Counted from the stretch's first letter, positions 45,746 through 54,865 are shown. The stretch is 64,000 nucleotides of DNA from Candidatus Helarchaeota archaeon (GCA_013375455.1 JABXJT010000009.1:1-64000); one strand, 5' to 3'. Notes: generated by a model from the sequence alone, not told the origin. Program-made: numbers and translations.

Positions 45746-46444
45746 TTATCTTCCTCCTCTAATTAAATCAATTATTGCCCTTGCAACTGCCCCCTGCTTG
45801 AACTCTGATAGGGTAACTTCAAAAACAGCTTCTGGTAGCAAACTTTGGATAGCTGCTATTGAGATATCTCGTACTTTCTGTTTTTTATGAGTTCTCGGTT
45901 CTTTTCCTTCATAGACTTCCTCATAATATATCTGATACCGTTCTGAATCTAGTATGTAAGCTTCATACAGGATTTGGTCAGTTGCTATTAGTTGTTTGTA
46001 CCGTTCTTCAATTACTTGATAACATTCCTTTAACGAATTTCCCCACAACTGTTTAAGCCCGTATTTTGATGGAGGCTGTTCTCTTATCATCACAAGAATC
46101 CCCCCTCCTTCTAGAATCATATTACTTTGTGTTTCAGCTATTTCAGCACTTCCCATTTTCGATTCGTACCTCCCTCTTCCACTCCTAAATCTACAACTAA
46201 CGTTAAGAAATTTCAACTCTACAATGTAGTAAATCCCATCTAAAAAGAACGGAAAATCCCCGGCTGGAATCCCAAATGGAACATTGTCCTTTAATATTGG
46301 GTCATCACATTTTCCTATTTCCGCAGGGCAGTCCCATACAGACACGCCTTTACGAAACAATGTATTCATTAGAATACAACGTACATCTTCTTCTGAATCT
46401 ATATATGCTGTTTTCATCGTACACGGTTTTTCTTCTTCTAACAT
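45746..46444 (-). CDS. Putative PD-(D/E)XK nuclease-like protein, paralogue without zinc finger
   Basis: About 232 residues from ATG 46444; the longer frame begins at a TTG and is unlikely. It aligns with the downstream gene from the EKPC motif on, so it lacks the zinc-finger N-terminus. It keeps WDC...GKC, the putative catalytic Asp63-x12-Glu76-x-Lys78 (GDFPFF...YIVELKF), and QSNMILEGGGILVM. The exact spacing between Asp and Glu is the same as in the paralogue. The two proteins probably form one complex. It diverges from the radical SAM gene. Confidence 0.58.
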   Translation of the reverse strand: MLEEEKPCTMKTAYIDSEEDVRCILMNTLFRKGVSVWDCPAEIGKCDDPILKDNVPFGIPAGDFPFFLDGIYYIVELKFLNVSCRFRSGRGRYESKMGSAEIAETQSNMILEGGGILVMIREQPPSKYGLKQLWGNSLKECYQVIEERYKQLIATDQILYEAYILDSERYQIYYEEVYEGKEPRTHKKQKVRDISIAAIQSLLPEAVFEVTLSEFKQGAVARAIIDLIRGGR

Positions 46445-46619
46445 AATTGTAAGCCTATTATTTTGATAAAAAAGGGCATTTAAACTCCTACTTTTTGAAA
46501 ATGCCAATGCAATTGTGGAAAAATCTCATCCTGAATGGCAATAATTTTATTGTTTTCTTCTTAATAGATTGATCTCCTTAAAACTTGAATTTATAAATAC
46601 AAAAAGTCAAAGGTAAATT

Positions 46620-47690
46620 ATGAAAAGTTCTACGCAAAAACGTTTAACACGTTCACAAATTAAAAAGTATAGAGACGAACAAATTGCCAGATTAATGGTG
46701 CCTGCGAAAAAATCAAAAGATATGGGTGGTAAACCATTCAATTTTCACTTTTCTACCACGTTAAGATGTAATGCTAATTGTGAAACGTGCCTGTGGAAAA
46801 ATAATAAAATCACGGGTGAATTAACTTTAGAAGAAATCAAGCGTATTTATTTAGAAGCTAAAGAAGAAGGATTTGTCATGACTATCCTTTGGGGAGGAGA
46901 ACCTACGCTCCGCAAAGATATCACTGATATCATAAAATTTATAAAATATGAAGCTAATTTGGCATTTATTGGTTTTGTTTCCAATGGATTTCTACTTCCG
47001 AAACGCATTCATGAATTTGGAGATGACATCGACTTAGTACTTCTGAGCTTAGATTCCCCTGTTGCAGAAGAACAGGATAAAATACGGGGAATAAAAGGGC
47101 TGTATGATAGAATAATGGAGTCCGTGAGAATAATAAAAGAAGAATATCCCCTCATTTCATTACAATTTAGCTTTTCTATTAGCAAGTACAACCTCCATCG
47201 TGTCGATGAAATGATCGCACTTGCTGATAAACTGCATGTACCTGTTGCGTTTAACGTGATAAACACGTTACGCCATTATTCGACAGGAACAGTTGATGAA
47301 AAAGGAGATCTTTCTGTTACGGCAGAAGAAATTAGTGACGCATTTTCAAGAATTTTAGAAGCTAAAAGAAATGGTTCCAAGATATTAAATTCAGAAATGT
47401 ATTTGAAACATTTCATTGGGGGAAAGAAAAAATATCGATGTCATGTAAAGAAAGTGTTCATGTATGTAGATTCCTTGGGAAATATTGAGGATTGCCTTCA
47501 ATTAGACAAACCTATTGCAAACTTGCGTGAAATGTCTGTCAAAGAAGCAATGAACTTGCCAAGATTTAAAGAATTTATTAAAGAAACTGAAAAATGTGAT
47601 ACGTGCAATTCACCTACAATGATTGATTGCAGTTATATTTGGGAAGACTTCAGTTTGTTAACAAAATCTGGTGGCATATCATTTGGATAA
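46620..47690 (+). CDS. Radical SAM protein, HpnH/SPASM-like
   Basis: A 356-residue radical SAM enzyme. The cluster motif is C50-x3-C54-x2-C57 (LRCNANCETC), followed by LWGGEPTLRKD and LSLDSP. The C-terminal 90 residues have several more cysteines (CHVKK, CLQL, CDTCNSPTMIDC), compatible with a SPASM or twitch auxiliary cluster. Its pattern is closest to lipid-acting HpnH-like and peptide-modifying PqqE-like enzymes. The following gene, 18 bp downstream, is a geranylgeranyl reductase, so the substrate may be a membrane lipid (inference). Confidence 0.85.
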   Translation: MKSSTQKRLTRSQIKKYRDEQIARLMVPAKKSKDMGGKPFNFHFSTTLRCNANCETCLWKNNKITGELTLEEIKRIYLEAKEEGFVMTILWGGEPTLRKDITDIIKFIKYEANLAFIGFVSNGFLLPKRIHEFGDDIDLVLLSLDSPVAEEQDKIRGIKGLYDRIMESVRIIKEEYPLISLQFSFSISKYNLHRVDEMIALADKLHVPVAFNVINTLRHYSTGTVDEKGDLSVTAEEISDAFSRILEAKRNGSKILNSEMYLKHFIGGKKKYRCHVKKVFMYVDSLGNIEDCLQLDKPIANLREMSVKEAMNLPRFKEFIKETEKCDTCNSPTMIDCSYIWEDFSLLTKSGGISFG

Positions 47691-47708
47691 CTCGCCGATG
47701 ATCGCATA

Positions 47709-48878
47709 ATGAAAGATAAATATGACTTAATCATTGTTGGTGCAGGTCCAGCAGGTTTAACTGCTGGAATCTCTGCTAAAAGCAATTCGGATATGAATAT
47801 TTTAATACTCGAAAAACAAATGAGACCAGGGAATCGAAGTAGGGGCGAAACCTTAAAGTTTGATCCATTTCTTGAGAATAAAATATTTGATCCCGGCTTT
47901 ATTGATAAAATAACCGTGAATAAGACAAGTAAATATAGATTTTATAGTCCTTCTAATAAAAAATATATAGAAATAGAAGCTTTACAAAAGCGATACATGA
48001 TAAATTGGCACGAATTCATAAATGCCTTGGTAGAAAAAGCAATTAAAAACGGTATAGAACTCCAAGTGAAACATGAAGTAAAAGAACTCATTTTTAAAGA
48101 TGAGATTTATCAAGGAGTAAAGGGTGTTGATGATTTCAAGGGATTTGAGGTTAAATCTAACCTATTAATCCTTGCTGATGGAAGTGAGAATTCTATAATT
48201 AACAAGTATGGCTATCAAACCCCAAAAGAAAACCATCTCATCTTGAAAGTCATTGCAGAAAATGTAAATTTTAAGGAAAATATAGTTGAGTTGTTTTTTT
48301 CTACAGGTGAAAACATGCCACCAGGGGTCTTGTCAATCTTTCCCAGATCAGAAACTTCTGCAGAAGCGAATTATGTACAATTTGCCGATTCGAATGCTAA
48401 AGATCTCAGATTTTGGTGGGATAAAATCTGTTCTGAAATGCCCATCTTTTCGGATCGCTTTAAAAATTCAAGCATACTTCATTTCGATATTGCCCGTTTA
48501 CCCTTTGGGGGTCCCACATTAGATGTTTTGGTTCCTACGCCCAGAATATTTTTAGCAGGTGATAATGCGGGTCATGTTCCAGCCACTAGCGGTGCAGGAC
48601 TCGTTTCTTCGATGAAAATGGCACATGAAATTGGCAAGATCGTTTCTGAAATTCATGGGTCTGGAGAAATTGATAAATATTTCTCTTCTGATACAATGAA
48701 ACAAATTACCAAAAGACTTCGTAAAACAGCAATTTATCGTGATTTAAAAGAAAAAGCACAAGTAGCAGTAGATATCAGAAAAGCATTTTTTAAAACTTTA
48801 ATCACGCCAGAAAAAATTGATGAGAAATGGGATACCTTCATTGCTCCCACCTTAAAAAATGCCGTAGAATTCTTCTAA
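47709..48878 (+). CDS. Geranylgeranyl reductase family FAD oxidoreductase
   Basis: A 389-residue flavoprotein. It has the N-terminal FAD motif GAGPAGLTAG, the GETLKFDP loop, and the C-terminal LAGDNAGHVPATSGAGLVSSMKMA, as in digeranylgeranylglycerophospholipid reductases that saturate archaeal isoprenoid chains. Residues around LPFGGPTLDVLVPTPR fit the family. It is the second gene of a pair with a radical SAM protein, and both probably act on lipids. Substrate specificity is not shown. Confidence 0.9.
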   Translation: MKDKYDLIIVGAGPAGLTAGISAKSNSDMNILILEKQMRPGNRSRGETLKFDPFLENKIFDPGFIDKITVNKTSKYRFYSPSNKKYIEIEALQKRYMINWHEFINALVEKAIKNGIELQVKHEVKELIFKDEIYQGVKGVDDFKGFEVKSNLLILADGSENSIINKYGYQTPKENHLILKVIAENVNFKENIVELFFSTGENMPPGVLSIFPRSETSAEANYVQFADSNAKDLRFWWDKICSEMPIFSDRFKNSSILHFDIARLPFGGPTLDVLVPTPRIFLAGDNAGHVPATSGAGLVSSMKMAHEIGKIVSEIHGSGEIDKYFSSDTMKQITKRLRKTAIYRDLKEKAQVAVDIRKAFFKTLITPEKIDEKWDTFIAPTLKNAVEFF

Positions 48879-49000
48879 AGCAATATTACATTTATTTTCA
48901 TGTTTTTGTGATGATATCGGAGCCTTTTTCTTTGAAATTAGCTGAAACTCTAATGGCGCCTATTCAGTGCTTTTGACTCGAAATGTAAAACAGAAGAAGG

Positions 49001-49130
49001 TCCCCGCGGCCGGATTTGAACCAGCGACATCCTGGTCCCTGCTGTCATAATATCATAGTAGGGAATTGATCCCATCTCTATCATGTGAAGATCTACAGCC
49101 AGGCGCTCTACCAGTCTAAACTACGCGGGG
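49001..49130 (-). tRNA. tRNA-Tyr (GUA) with 56-nt intron
   Basis: CCCCGCG/CGCGGGG forms the acceptor stem with C1-G72, the archaeal and eukaryal tyrosine identity pair, and A73. The anticodon stem CCTGG/CCAGG encloses CTGTAG-A with anticodon GUA and a 56-nt intron at position 37/38. The T-arm GCTGG-TTCAAAT-CCGGC is normal. Confidence 0.9.
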
Positions 49131-49303
49131 GTTTTTTTGAATGACTTCCTGATTAGGAGAACTTGATACTCTATTTAAAATTTTTTTATTAAATTAGGTT
49201 GAATTTTTAAATAAATAAAGAATCGGTGATTTTTCCATTTTATCTATTGATTTTTAGGAGATTCTTGGGCGTTCTTTTAAAATGAAATTTCAGGGTAAAA
49301 AAG

Positions 49304-49440
49304 CGGGCCCACAGGGACTTGAACCCCGGACCTCAGGCTCTCTTCACATTGATCATGGCTAATTTTGCCAATCAACATGCCGAAGGCCTGCGCGTTATCC
49401 AGCTACGCTATGTGTAACGACATATCTACGCTATGGGCCC
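49304..49440 (-). tRNA. tRNA-Arg (UCG) with two introns
   Basis: The acceptor is GGGCCCA/TGGGCCC with G73. A 23-nt insertion near the start of the D-stem is flanked by the direct repeat ATAGCGTAG, which restores a normal D-arm (GCGT-AGCTGGATA-ACGC) when removed. A second, 40-nt intron follows anticodon UCG at 37/38 in the CAGGC/GCCTG arm. Removing both gives a 74-nt tRNA. Confidence 0.85.
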
Positions 49441-49681
49441 ACTTTTGATTCAATTACGAAGAATAATTCCTTCGTCAAATTAAATCTTTCTGCTAATGTT
49501 GATAATGATTTGTAATAAAAGTTACTAAAATTTAAAATTATTTGAGGAAAACGAATTAAAAAGGAAACGCTACCGATAAAATTACTATTTTTATGCGCGG
49601 CTTGAACCAACGTGAAAGATATATTTTTATAGATCATCAAATCACTTAGAAACGTAAATGATTGGAAGAGGTTGTTTATAA

Positions 49682-50497
49682 ATGGTAACCCAATTGCCCA
49701 TCTTGTTTGTTGAGGCTGAAACTTGCGGTGAAGCCTGGGAAAAAGCAGTAGAGGCCGTCTGGTATAAAGGTCTTGAAATCAAACAACATTATTCAGATGA
49801 ATTCAGCAGAGAAGCCTCTGTCTTAGTCAATGTCACCAATCCATTGAAAGAGCCACGGTTCTCTAGAAAAGATCTCATCAGTGTCACGATGTTTATGACG
49901 GGTGAAGATAAGAAGAAGCCGTACCGTGAAAAGGAATATGTGCGAGATTTAATTGATGGCACGATGGATCATCGCGTTTTAGAAGGCATCGAGAGCTACA
50001 CGTACCACGAACGCTTGTTTTTATGGGGCCTCGTTCAACCTAAACACCTCGAACTGCTGAATGAGAAAAAAATGCCCCGCATAAAAATAATCGATAGTGC
50101 GACTCAAAGAGAATTTAATGTTGATGAAGGAATCAATCAAATCGAGATGCTCATTCAAAAAGCGAAAGACGAACCTATTAGTCGTAAGTTACAGGTTACT
50201 ACCTGGGAACCTCATAAAGACTTACTAATATCTGGGGCTCCCTGCCTTCAGCGAATTTGGATTCGCATCATTGAAGAAAAATATTTGATTTTTGAAACAA
50301 TGTGGCGAAGCAGGGACCTATATAAGGCATGGCCTAGCAACGTTTTAGGCTTTACTGAATTTGCGAAGTGGCTCGCTGACCGCCTGAACCTTAAATTCGT
50401 TCAATATGTCGATTTTAGCAATAGCTTGCATATCTATAAAAGCGACTATGACCAAGTGAGCCGCCACTTTGAGATCATCAAAAAAAGATCTCAATAA
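49682..50497 (+). CDS. thyA: Thymidylate synthase, archaeal type
   Basis: A 271-residue protein of the archaeal branch of thymidylate synthases. The active-site cysteine is Cys188 in LISGAPCLQRIWIR, followed by MWRSRDLYKAWPSNVLGF, which holds the conserved nucleotide- and folate-binding residues, and HIYKSDY at the C-terminus. It methylates dUMP to dTMP, with a folate or pterin donor. The long N-terminal region before the core is usual for the archaeal branch. The tRNA-Arg gene lies upstream, divergent. Confidence 0.92.
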   Translation: MVTQLPILFVEAETCGEAWEKAVEAVWYKGLEIKQHYSDEFSREASVLVNVTNPLKEPRFSRKDLISVTMFMTGEDKKKPYREKEYVRDLIDGTMDHRVLEGIESYTYHERLFLWGLVQPKHLELLNEKKMPRIKIIDSATQREFNVDEGINQIEMLIQKAKDEPISRKLQVTTWEPHKDLLISGAPCLQRIWIRIIEEKYLIFETMWRSRDLYKAWPSNVLGFTEFAKWLADRLNLKFVQYVDFSNSLHIYKSDYDQVSRHFEIIKKRSQ

Positions 50498-50571
50498 TTT
50501 TTATAGGAATAAAACTAAAATAATGATAAAATAAGTTATCTAATGTTTTAACGAAGGATGGTGAAAGTAAG

Positions 50572-51090
50572 ATGTCTGATAATCAAGAAAAGATTAAAAA
50601 GAAGTTAAGCTTCAGAGAAGATTGGCCCGTGATTCCGTATATTACATGTATTTTACTAGCATTAATCGCATCCATCTTAGATTTCATTCTCATTCAACAA
50701 TATCTTTTCCAATTGATTGGAATTATTATCGCAGTTATTATAGCAATAGGCGCTATCATTTTTCGGTTATACCCGAGATGGGCCTTACTTAAACACGGTT
50801 TCCCAAGCCTAATGAGTACGGCTCGGTTACAAATCGTTGAAAATCATACATTGATTAAAACCGGCCTCTATAAACGCATACACCATCCACTATATCTTGG
50901 AGAAATAATGAGAGCTTTCATCCTCCCTAGCCTGTTTTGGAGTCTATATGGTGCTTTACTCGGTGTTGGTGCTGTTATTTTTCTTCTATTCCGCATTCAA
51001 ATTGAAGAAAAAATGTTACTCGAGGAATTCGGGGAAGAATACGAAGAATACCGAAGATCTACAAAAAAGCTCATCCCTTATGTCTATTAA
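50572..51090 (+). CDS. ICMT-like membrane methyltransferase
   Basis: A 172-residue protein with four or so membrane segments and the isoprenylcysteine carboxyl methyltransferase/PEMT signature TGLYKRIHHPLYLGE...RIQIEEKMLLEEFGEEYEEYRRSTKKLIPYVY (positions about 103-172). The family uses SAM to methylate lipidic substrates, such as prenylated Cys-terminal proteins or phospholipids. No prenyl transferase gene is adjacent. It lies between thyA and a polytopic membrane protein gene. Confidence 0.87.
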   Translation: MSDNQEKIKKKLSFREDWPVIPYITCILLALIASILDFILIQQYLFQLIGIIIAVIIAIGAIIFRLYPRWALLKHGFPSLMSTARLQIVENHTLIKTGLYKRIHHPLYLGEIMRAFILPSLFWSLYGALLGVGAVIFLLFRIQIEEKMLLEEFGEEYEEYRRSTKKLIPYVY

Positions 51091-51123
51091 TTTTTAAGAA
51101 ACCAATAAAAAAGTGAAAAGAAT

Positions 51124-51984
51124 ATGTCACCCTTCCCCATCGCGGATTTTATTCACGTTTTGATTGTTTATTTAATCATTGGCCTAATTTTATGGCTTCC
51201 CCCTCTCATCGTGCCCCAATGGAAATCATTAGTTAAATATTTAGATAAAAAAGAGATTATGAGTAAGAAAAGGTTTGAAATACTTTTAATTATATTGAGC
51301 GTCTCTATCATTATCATTGCTTTTATTTTAATTTCTCTTCATAATCAGCGTTTATTTCCTATAGAATTTGAAAATATGTCAAGTTATTTTCATATATTTG
51401 CCACATTTACCTTCTTGCTTTTACCAGTTTCAATGGGGATAATCGTGACCATCACTTACATTCGTAATTCAGTCAAACTAAAATTAGGAGAGTTTTTTAT
51501 CTTATTATTTGCGTTTAGCGCTTTAGCACTTGCTGGGTCATTGTATCATGATTTCCTATGGTGCGGCACGCGGACTAATTGGTATACAACACCAGCATTT
51601 GGTGGTTATGATTTTGATGTGTGGAATTTGTTAGTGGGCGTTCAATCCAACGATTATCGGTTGCTAGGTGCTTGTCAAGGAGTGTTAGCATTAATTCTAA
51701 TAGTATATTCGATCATTCTATTATGGAAATTTAATTCATTTTTGGAAATTAAATTGAATATGATAAAAAAGATTCAAATCATTGTATTTTCTTTTTTTGC
51801 AGTGATTTTTCTCGGATTTTTTCTTTTCATTATTGATTATGGTTCTTTATTTGACTTTAACCAAACAGTTCATGCATTATTTTTAGGCATTCCCTTAATA
51901 TGTTTGCTATTTCATCAAATGGGAAAAATTCTGATTAGAAATACTATTTCTGAGTCGCGGGAAAACGAGCTAAAGGAAAAATAA
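51124..51984 (+). CDS. Polytopic membrane protein, about seven to eight TM segments
   Basis: A 286-residue hydrophobic protein with segments near 10-30, 55-78, 90-112, 128-145, 190-210, 220-242 and 250-268. A hydrophilic loop of 45 residues (about 150-190), rich in Trp, Tyr and Asp (GTRTNWYTTPAFGGYDFDVWN), may be exposed outside. No known family is recognised. It starts 33 bp after the ICMT-like gene. Confidence 0.7.
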   Translation: MSPFPIADFIHVLIVYLIIGLILWLPPLIVPQWKSLVKYLDKKEIMSKKRFEILLIILSVSIIIIAFILISLHNQRLFPIEFENMSSYFHIFATFTFLLLPVSMGIIVTITYIRNSVKLKLGEFFILLFAFSALALAGSLYHDFLWCGTRTNWYTTPAFGGYDFDVWNLLVGVQSNDYRLLGACQGVLALILIVYSIILLWKFNSFLEIKLNMIKKIQIIVFSFFAVIFLGFFLFIIDYGSLFDFNQTVHALFLGIPLICLLFHQMGKILIRNTISESRENELKEK

Positions 51985-52048
51985 TCTCGGGCTCTCATGA
52001 AACATAAAACCATTTGAATCAAAAAAGAAAGATTTTAGGTTAAAATTT

Positions 52049-52903
52049 CTATTTAACCAAATCAGGATAATGTTGTTTGATGCGTTGAAGGGATTTTCGC
52101 GCACCAGCAAAGGTCAATTCGAATACCATTGGGCCATCGAACCCCCTCTTTTTTATTACCCCCAAGACATCCATCGGGAAGCTGCCATCTCCTAGCGCTA
52201 TGTGATCATTAGGTCGCCCATTTTGCATTATTTTTCCATCGTTTAAATGATATTCGATAATTTTATCCACGTGCTTCTCTAGAAATTCATGCACCGTATC
52301 GCTACCTGAAAATCCAACTAGTTGATGACCCGTATCAAAACATATTGAGAGATTATATTTATCGATGATTTTTCGCGTGGCATCGAAGGGAAACTCAACA
52401 TTTTCGACGGCAATTTTCTCCGGGGGAACATCCGTGTTTTTCAGTATTTTTTCAACGCTATTAGAAACAAATCTATTTATTAAACCAACAACCACGTCCT
52501 TTAAGTTGGGCGCAAGATCAATTTTGGAAACTTCTGCAGCTAGTGAACCTGTCAGATGTAGGACATACGCTACAGGATCTAATGGTGCAGTTCGTTTCAT
52601 CGATTCAATCATACATTTACAAGAAGCATCTCTAATTATTGCATTAGGACTTGCAAGCTCAATCGACCAAATGGGTAAATGAATGGAATAGGTGATTCCC
52701 TGTTCATCTTTAATTTTTAGTAATTCTTTTATCACCCTTCTTGAAATGGACCCTGGCAGCACGTATTCTAAATCCATGGATATTTCTACGTGTTCATATC
52801 CCGCATCAATTGCTTTTTCAACTAAAAGAGGGAATTTAAAGTTTTGAAAATCAAATGAGTCATCAATTATATCCACATTAATTGGCGTTATTCCGAATTT
52901 CAT
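52049..52903 (-). CDS. Sugar phosphate isomerase/epimerase family (TIM barrel)
   Basis: A 284-residue TIM-barrel protein of the xylose isomerase-like/AP endonuclease 2 superfamily. It has YEHVEISMD at the first strand, YSIHLPIW at the second, IAVENVEFP with the metal Glu, LSICFDTGHQL with Asp and His, IIEYHLND and GPMVFELTFAGA with the final Glu. Metal ligands Glu, Asp, His and Glu are all present. The substrate is unknown; members act on inositol, sugar phosphates or abasic DNA. It lies 13 bp downstream of the acyl-CoA dehydrogenase gene. Confidence 0.87.
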   Translation of the reverse strand: MKFGITPINVDIIDDSFDFQNFKFPLLVEKAIDAGYEHVEISMDLEYVLPGSISRRVIKELLKIKDEQGITYSIHLPIWSIELASPNAIIRDASCKCMIESMKRTAPLDPVAYVLHLTGSLAAEVSKIDLAPNLKDVVVGLINRFVSNSVEKILKNTDVPPEKIAVENVEFPFDATRKIIDKYNLSICFDTGHQLVGFSGSDTVHEFLEKHVDKIIEYHLNDGKIMQNGRPNDHIALGDGSFPMDVLGVIKKRGFDGPMVFELTFAGARKSLQRIKQHYPDLVK

Positions 52904-52916
52904 TGCAACACCCGAT

Positions 52917-54065
52917 TTATTTGAGTAATTCCCGGGCTATCACTAATCGTTGGATTTCAGGACTCCCTTGAGCAACTGTAAAAGTAGTTGCATCCCTTAA
53001 AAAGCGTTCAATGGGATATTCCGTGGTAGATCCGAACCCTCCAAGGGTCTTCATGGCTGCCATTGCAGCTTTTACAGCAAGTTCTGCCCCGTAATACTTT
53101 GCCATCGATGCCTCTTTCTTGTGCCACAATCCGTTATCTGCGAGCCAAGCCGCTTTATAAGCCAATAACCTGGCACATTCAATTTCAGTGGCTATTTCCG
53201 TTATTGGGAATTTGATTGCTTCATGTTCAATCAGAGGTTTTCCGAAAGTCTCTCGTTTTTTAGCGAACTTGAGGGCAATATCAAGTGCCGCCCTAGCGAG
53301 ACCAACATAACCACAGGCAAGCGTGGGGCGCGTATCATCAAAAGTCATGAGAGCATACTTAAATCCACGTCCTTCCTCTCCGATTCGGTTTTCGATGGGT
53401 ACATGACAGTCTTTAAGCACGAGGTCAAATGTTTGATGCCCTTTCACACCGAAACACGTTCTTCTTTTTCCCAAACTCACTCCAGGAAAATCTTTTTCGA
53501 CGACAAATGCGCTTATACTGCGACGTCTTTTCGTTGGATCCGTTTTCGCAAAAATTATGAAGATGTCTGCAAGTTCTGCCATGCTCACTAAACGTTTTTC
53601 CCCATTTAAGATATAATCGTCACCCGATTTCTCAGCACGCGTTTGAATGGAGCCAGCATCCGAACCTGCCCCTTCCTCCGTCAAGGAAAATGCTGCAAAA
53701 ATTTCTCCTTTTGCATGACGCGATAGATATTTTTGTTTTAATTCTTCACTCCCACCAAATCCAATTACTAGAGTGGTCACCCCAGAAACTTCAATGAGTG
53801 TTGCGATTGGAAGGCTAGCATAGGCTATTTCTTCCATCAAAATGCAAATATCTAATCTATCTAATTCTAACCCATCAAATTTCTTCGGGATCCAAGCTGC
53901 CGTGTATTTATAAGGTGGGTTTCGCATGATTTTTATTAATTCCCTCGGGATAACATCAGTTTCATCAACTTTGGCTGCAACAGGGGCTACATGTTTCTGT
54001 GTGAATTCCTGAACCTGTCGCTGTAATTCCCTCTGTCTTGGACTTAATTCAAATGAATATGGCAT
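52917..54065 (-). CDS. Acyl-CoA dehydrogenase
   Basis: About 382 residues from ATG 54065 (MPYSFELSPRQ), the typical family start; the frame extends upstream to 54182 without homology. It shows the acyl-CoA dehydrogenase pattern: N-terminal helical domain, SLTEEGAGSDAGS in the middle beta domain, FGKPLIEHEAIKFPI and the C-terminal AKYYGAELAVKAAMAAMKTLGGFGSTTEYPIERFLRDA. The last domain end (FTVAQGSPEIQRLVIARELL) is intact. It oxidises an acyl-CoA to the trans-2-enoyl-CoA and pairs with the MaoC genes at 37-39 kb in a beta-oxidation-like route. Confidence 0.93.
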   Translation of the reverse strand: MPYSFELSPRQRELQRQVQEFTQKHVAPVAAKVDETDVIPRELIKIMRNPPYKYTAAWIPKKFDGLELDRLDICILMEEIAYASLPIATLIEVSGVTTLVIGFGGSEELKQKYLSRHAKGEIFAAFSLTEEGAGSDAGSIQTRAEKSGDDYILNGEKRLVSMAELADIFIIFAKTDPTKRRRSISAFVVEKDFPGVSLGKRRTCFGVKGHQTFDLVLKDCHVPIENRIGEEGRGFKYALMTFDDTRPTLACGYVGLARAALDIALKFAKKRETFGKPLIEHEAIKFPITEIATEIECARLLAYKAAWLADNGLWHKKEASMAKYYGAELAVKAAMAAMKTLGGFGSTTEYPIERFLRDATTFTVAQGSPEIQRLVIARELLK

Positions 54066-54162
54066 GTTCCTATTTATTTTCGTAAAGATTAAAGAATGTA
54101 TTGCTAAAAATTCAATAAGAGGACTGATTTTATTTTCAAAAATACAATCGGAGGCGTAAGAT

Positions 54163-54861
54163 TTGGATGTTTTAGAAGCCATTTACTCAAGAAGAAGTAT
54201 TCGAGAATTTAAAGAAGATGAGAAAATTCCAGATGAATTCCTTGAAAAAATACTCGATGCAGCCAGATATGCTCCGAGTCCCGAAAATTCTCAGCAATGG
54301 CGGTTCATAATTAGTCGCGATGGTGAATTAAAAAAGATTGTGGCGGACATATGTCAAGAGCGAGCTCAAGATATCTTTGGTGGACAACCTTATGAGACCA
54401 CTCAAGAAAGAATGTGGTATTTACCTGAACGCATTCGATTACGAGCCTTAGAAAGTGCAATTGATGGAAGTTTATTTCGATATCCTGAAAAATCAGACGT
54501 TTTAATTTTCTGTTGTTACTCTGATAGTTTCCATGATATTCCTGTCCCTGATTCCATTTATGTGACGGGGATATCGTCACTTGTAAGCTTGAGCATGTCA
54601 ATTCAGAACATGTGGTTAGCTGCAACGGCTCTAGGGATCGGTTGCGGATTCATGGCAATTCCGTTTGGTGATAAACGATACGCACCAATACTCACGGAAT
54701 TATTGGGAATTCCTTCCTCATGGAAACCTTTAACAGTATTTTGTCTGGGGATTCCTAAAAGAAAGAGAACTCTTGGCCCAGCTCGATTTCCTTTAGAGGC
54801 AATTGTCTTTGATGAACAGTGGGGCCGCCCATATAAACGAATGATACTAAGAGAGGGATGA
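54163..54861 (+). CDS. Nitroreductase family protein
   Basis: A 232-residue protein starting with TTG at 54163, supported by GGAGG 8 nt upstream. It has the nitroreductase FMN pattern IYSRRSIREFKEDEKIPDEFLEKILDAARYAPSPENSQQWRFI and the C-terminal GIGCGFMAIPFG block, and the ISSLVSLSMSIQNMWLAATALG helix. It probably uses FMN and NAD(P)H. The divergent acyl-CoA dehydrogenase gene shares the short promoter region. Confidence 0.9.
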   Translation: MDVLEAIYSRRSIREFKEDEKIPDEFLEKILDAARYAPSPENSQQWRFIISRDGELKKIVADICQERAQDIFGGQPYETTQERMWYLPERIRLRALESAIDGSLFRYPEKSDVLIFCCYSDSFHDIPVPDSIYVTGISSLVSLSMSIQNMWLAATALGIGCGFMAIPFGDKRYAPILTELLGIPSSWKPLTVFCLGIPKRKRTLGPARFPLEAIVFDEQWGRPYKRMILREG

Positions 54862-54865
54862 TGTG

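Noticed and set aside
49431..49640. A 69-residue minus frame overlapping the tRNA-Arg gene
   Set aside because: It overlaps the tRNA acceptor stem, and has no ribosome binding site.
54066..54182. Upstream extension of the acyl-CoA dehydrogenase
   Set aside because: The extra 39 residues have no homology and overlap the start of the divergent nitroreductase gene.
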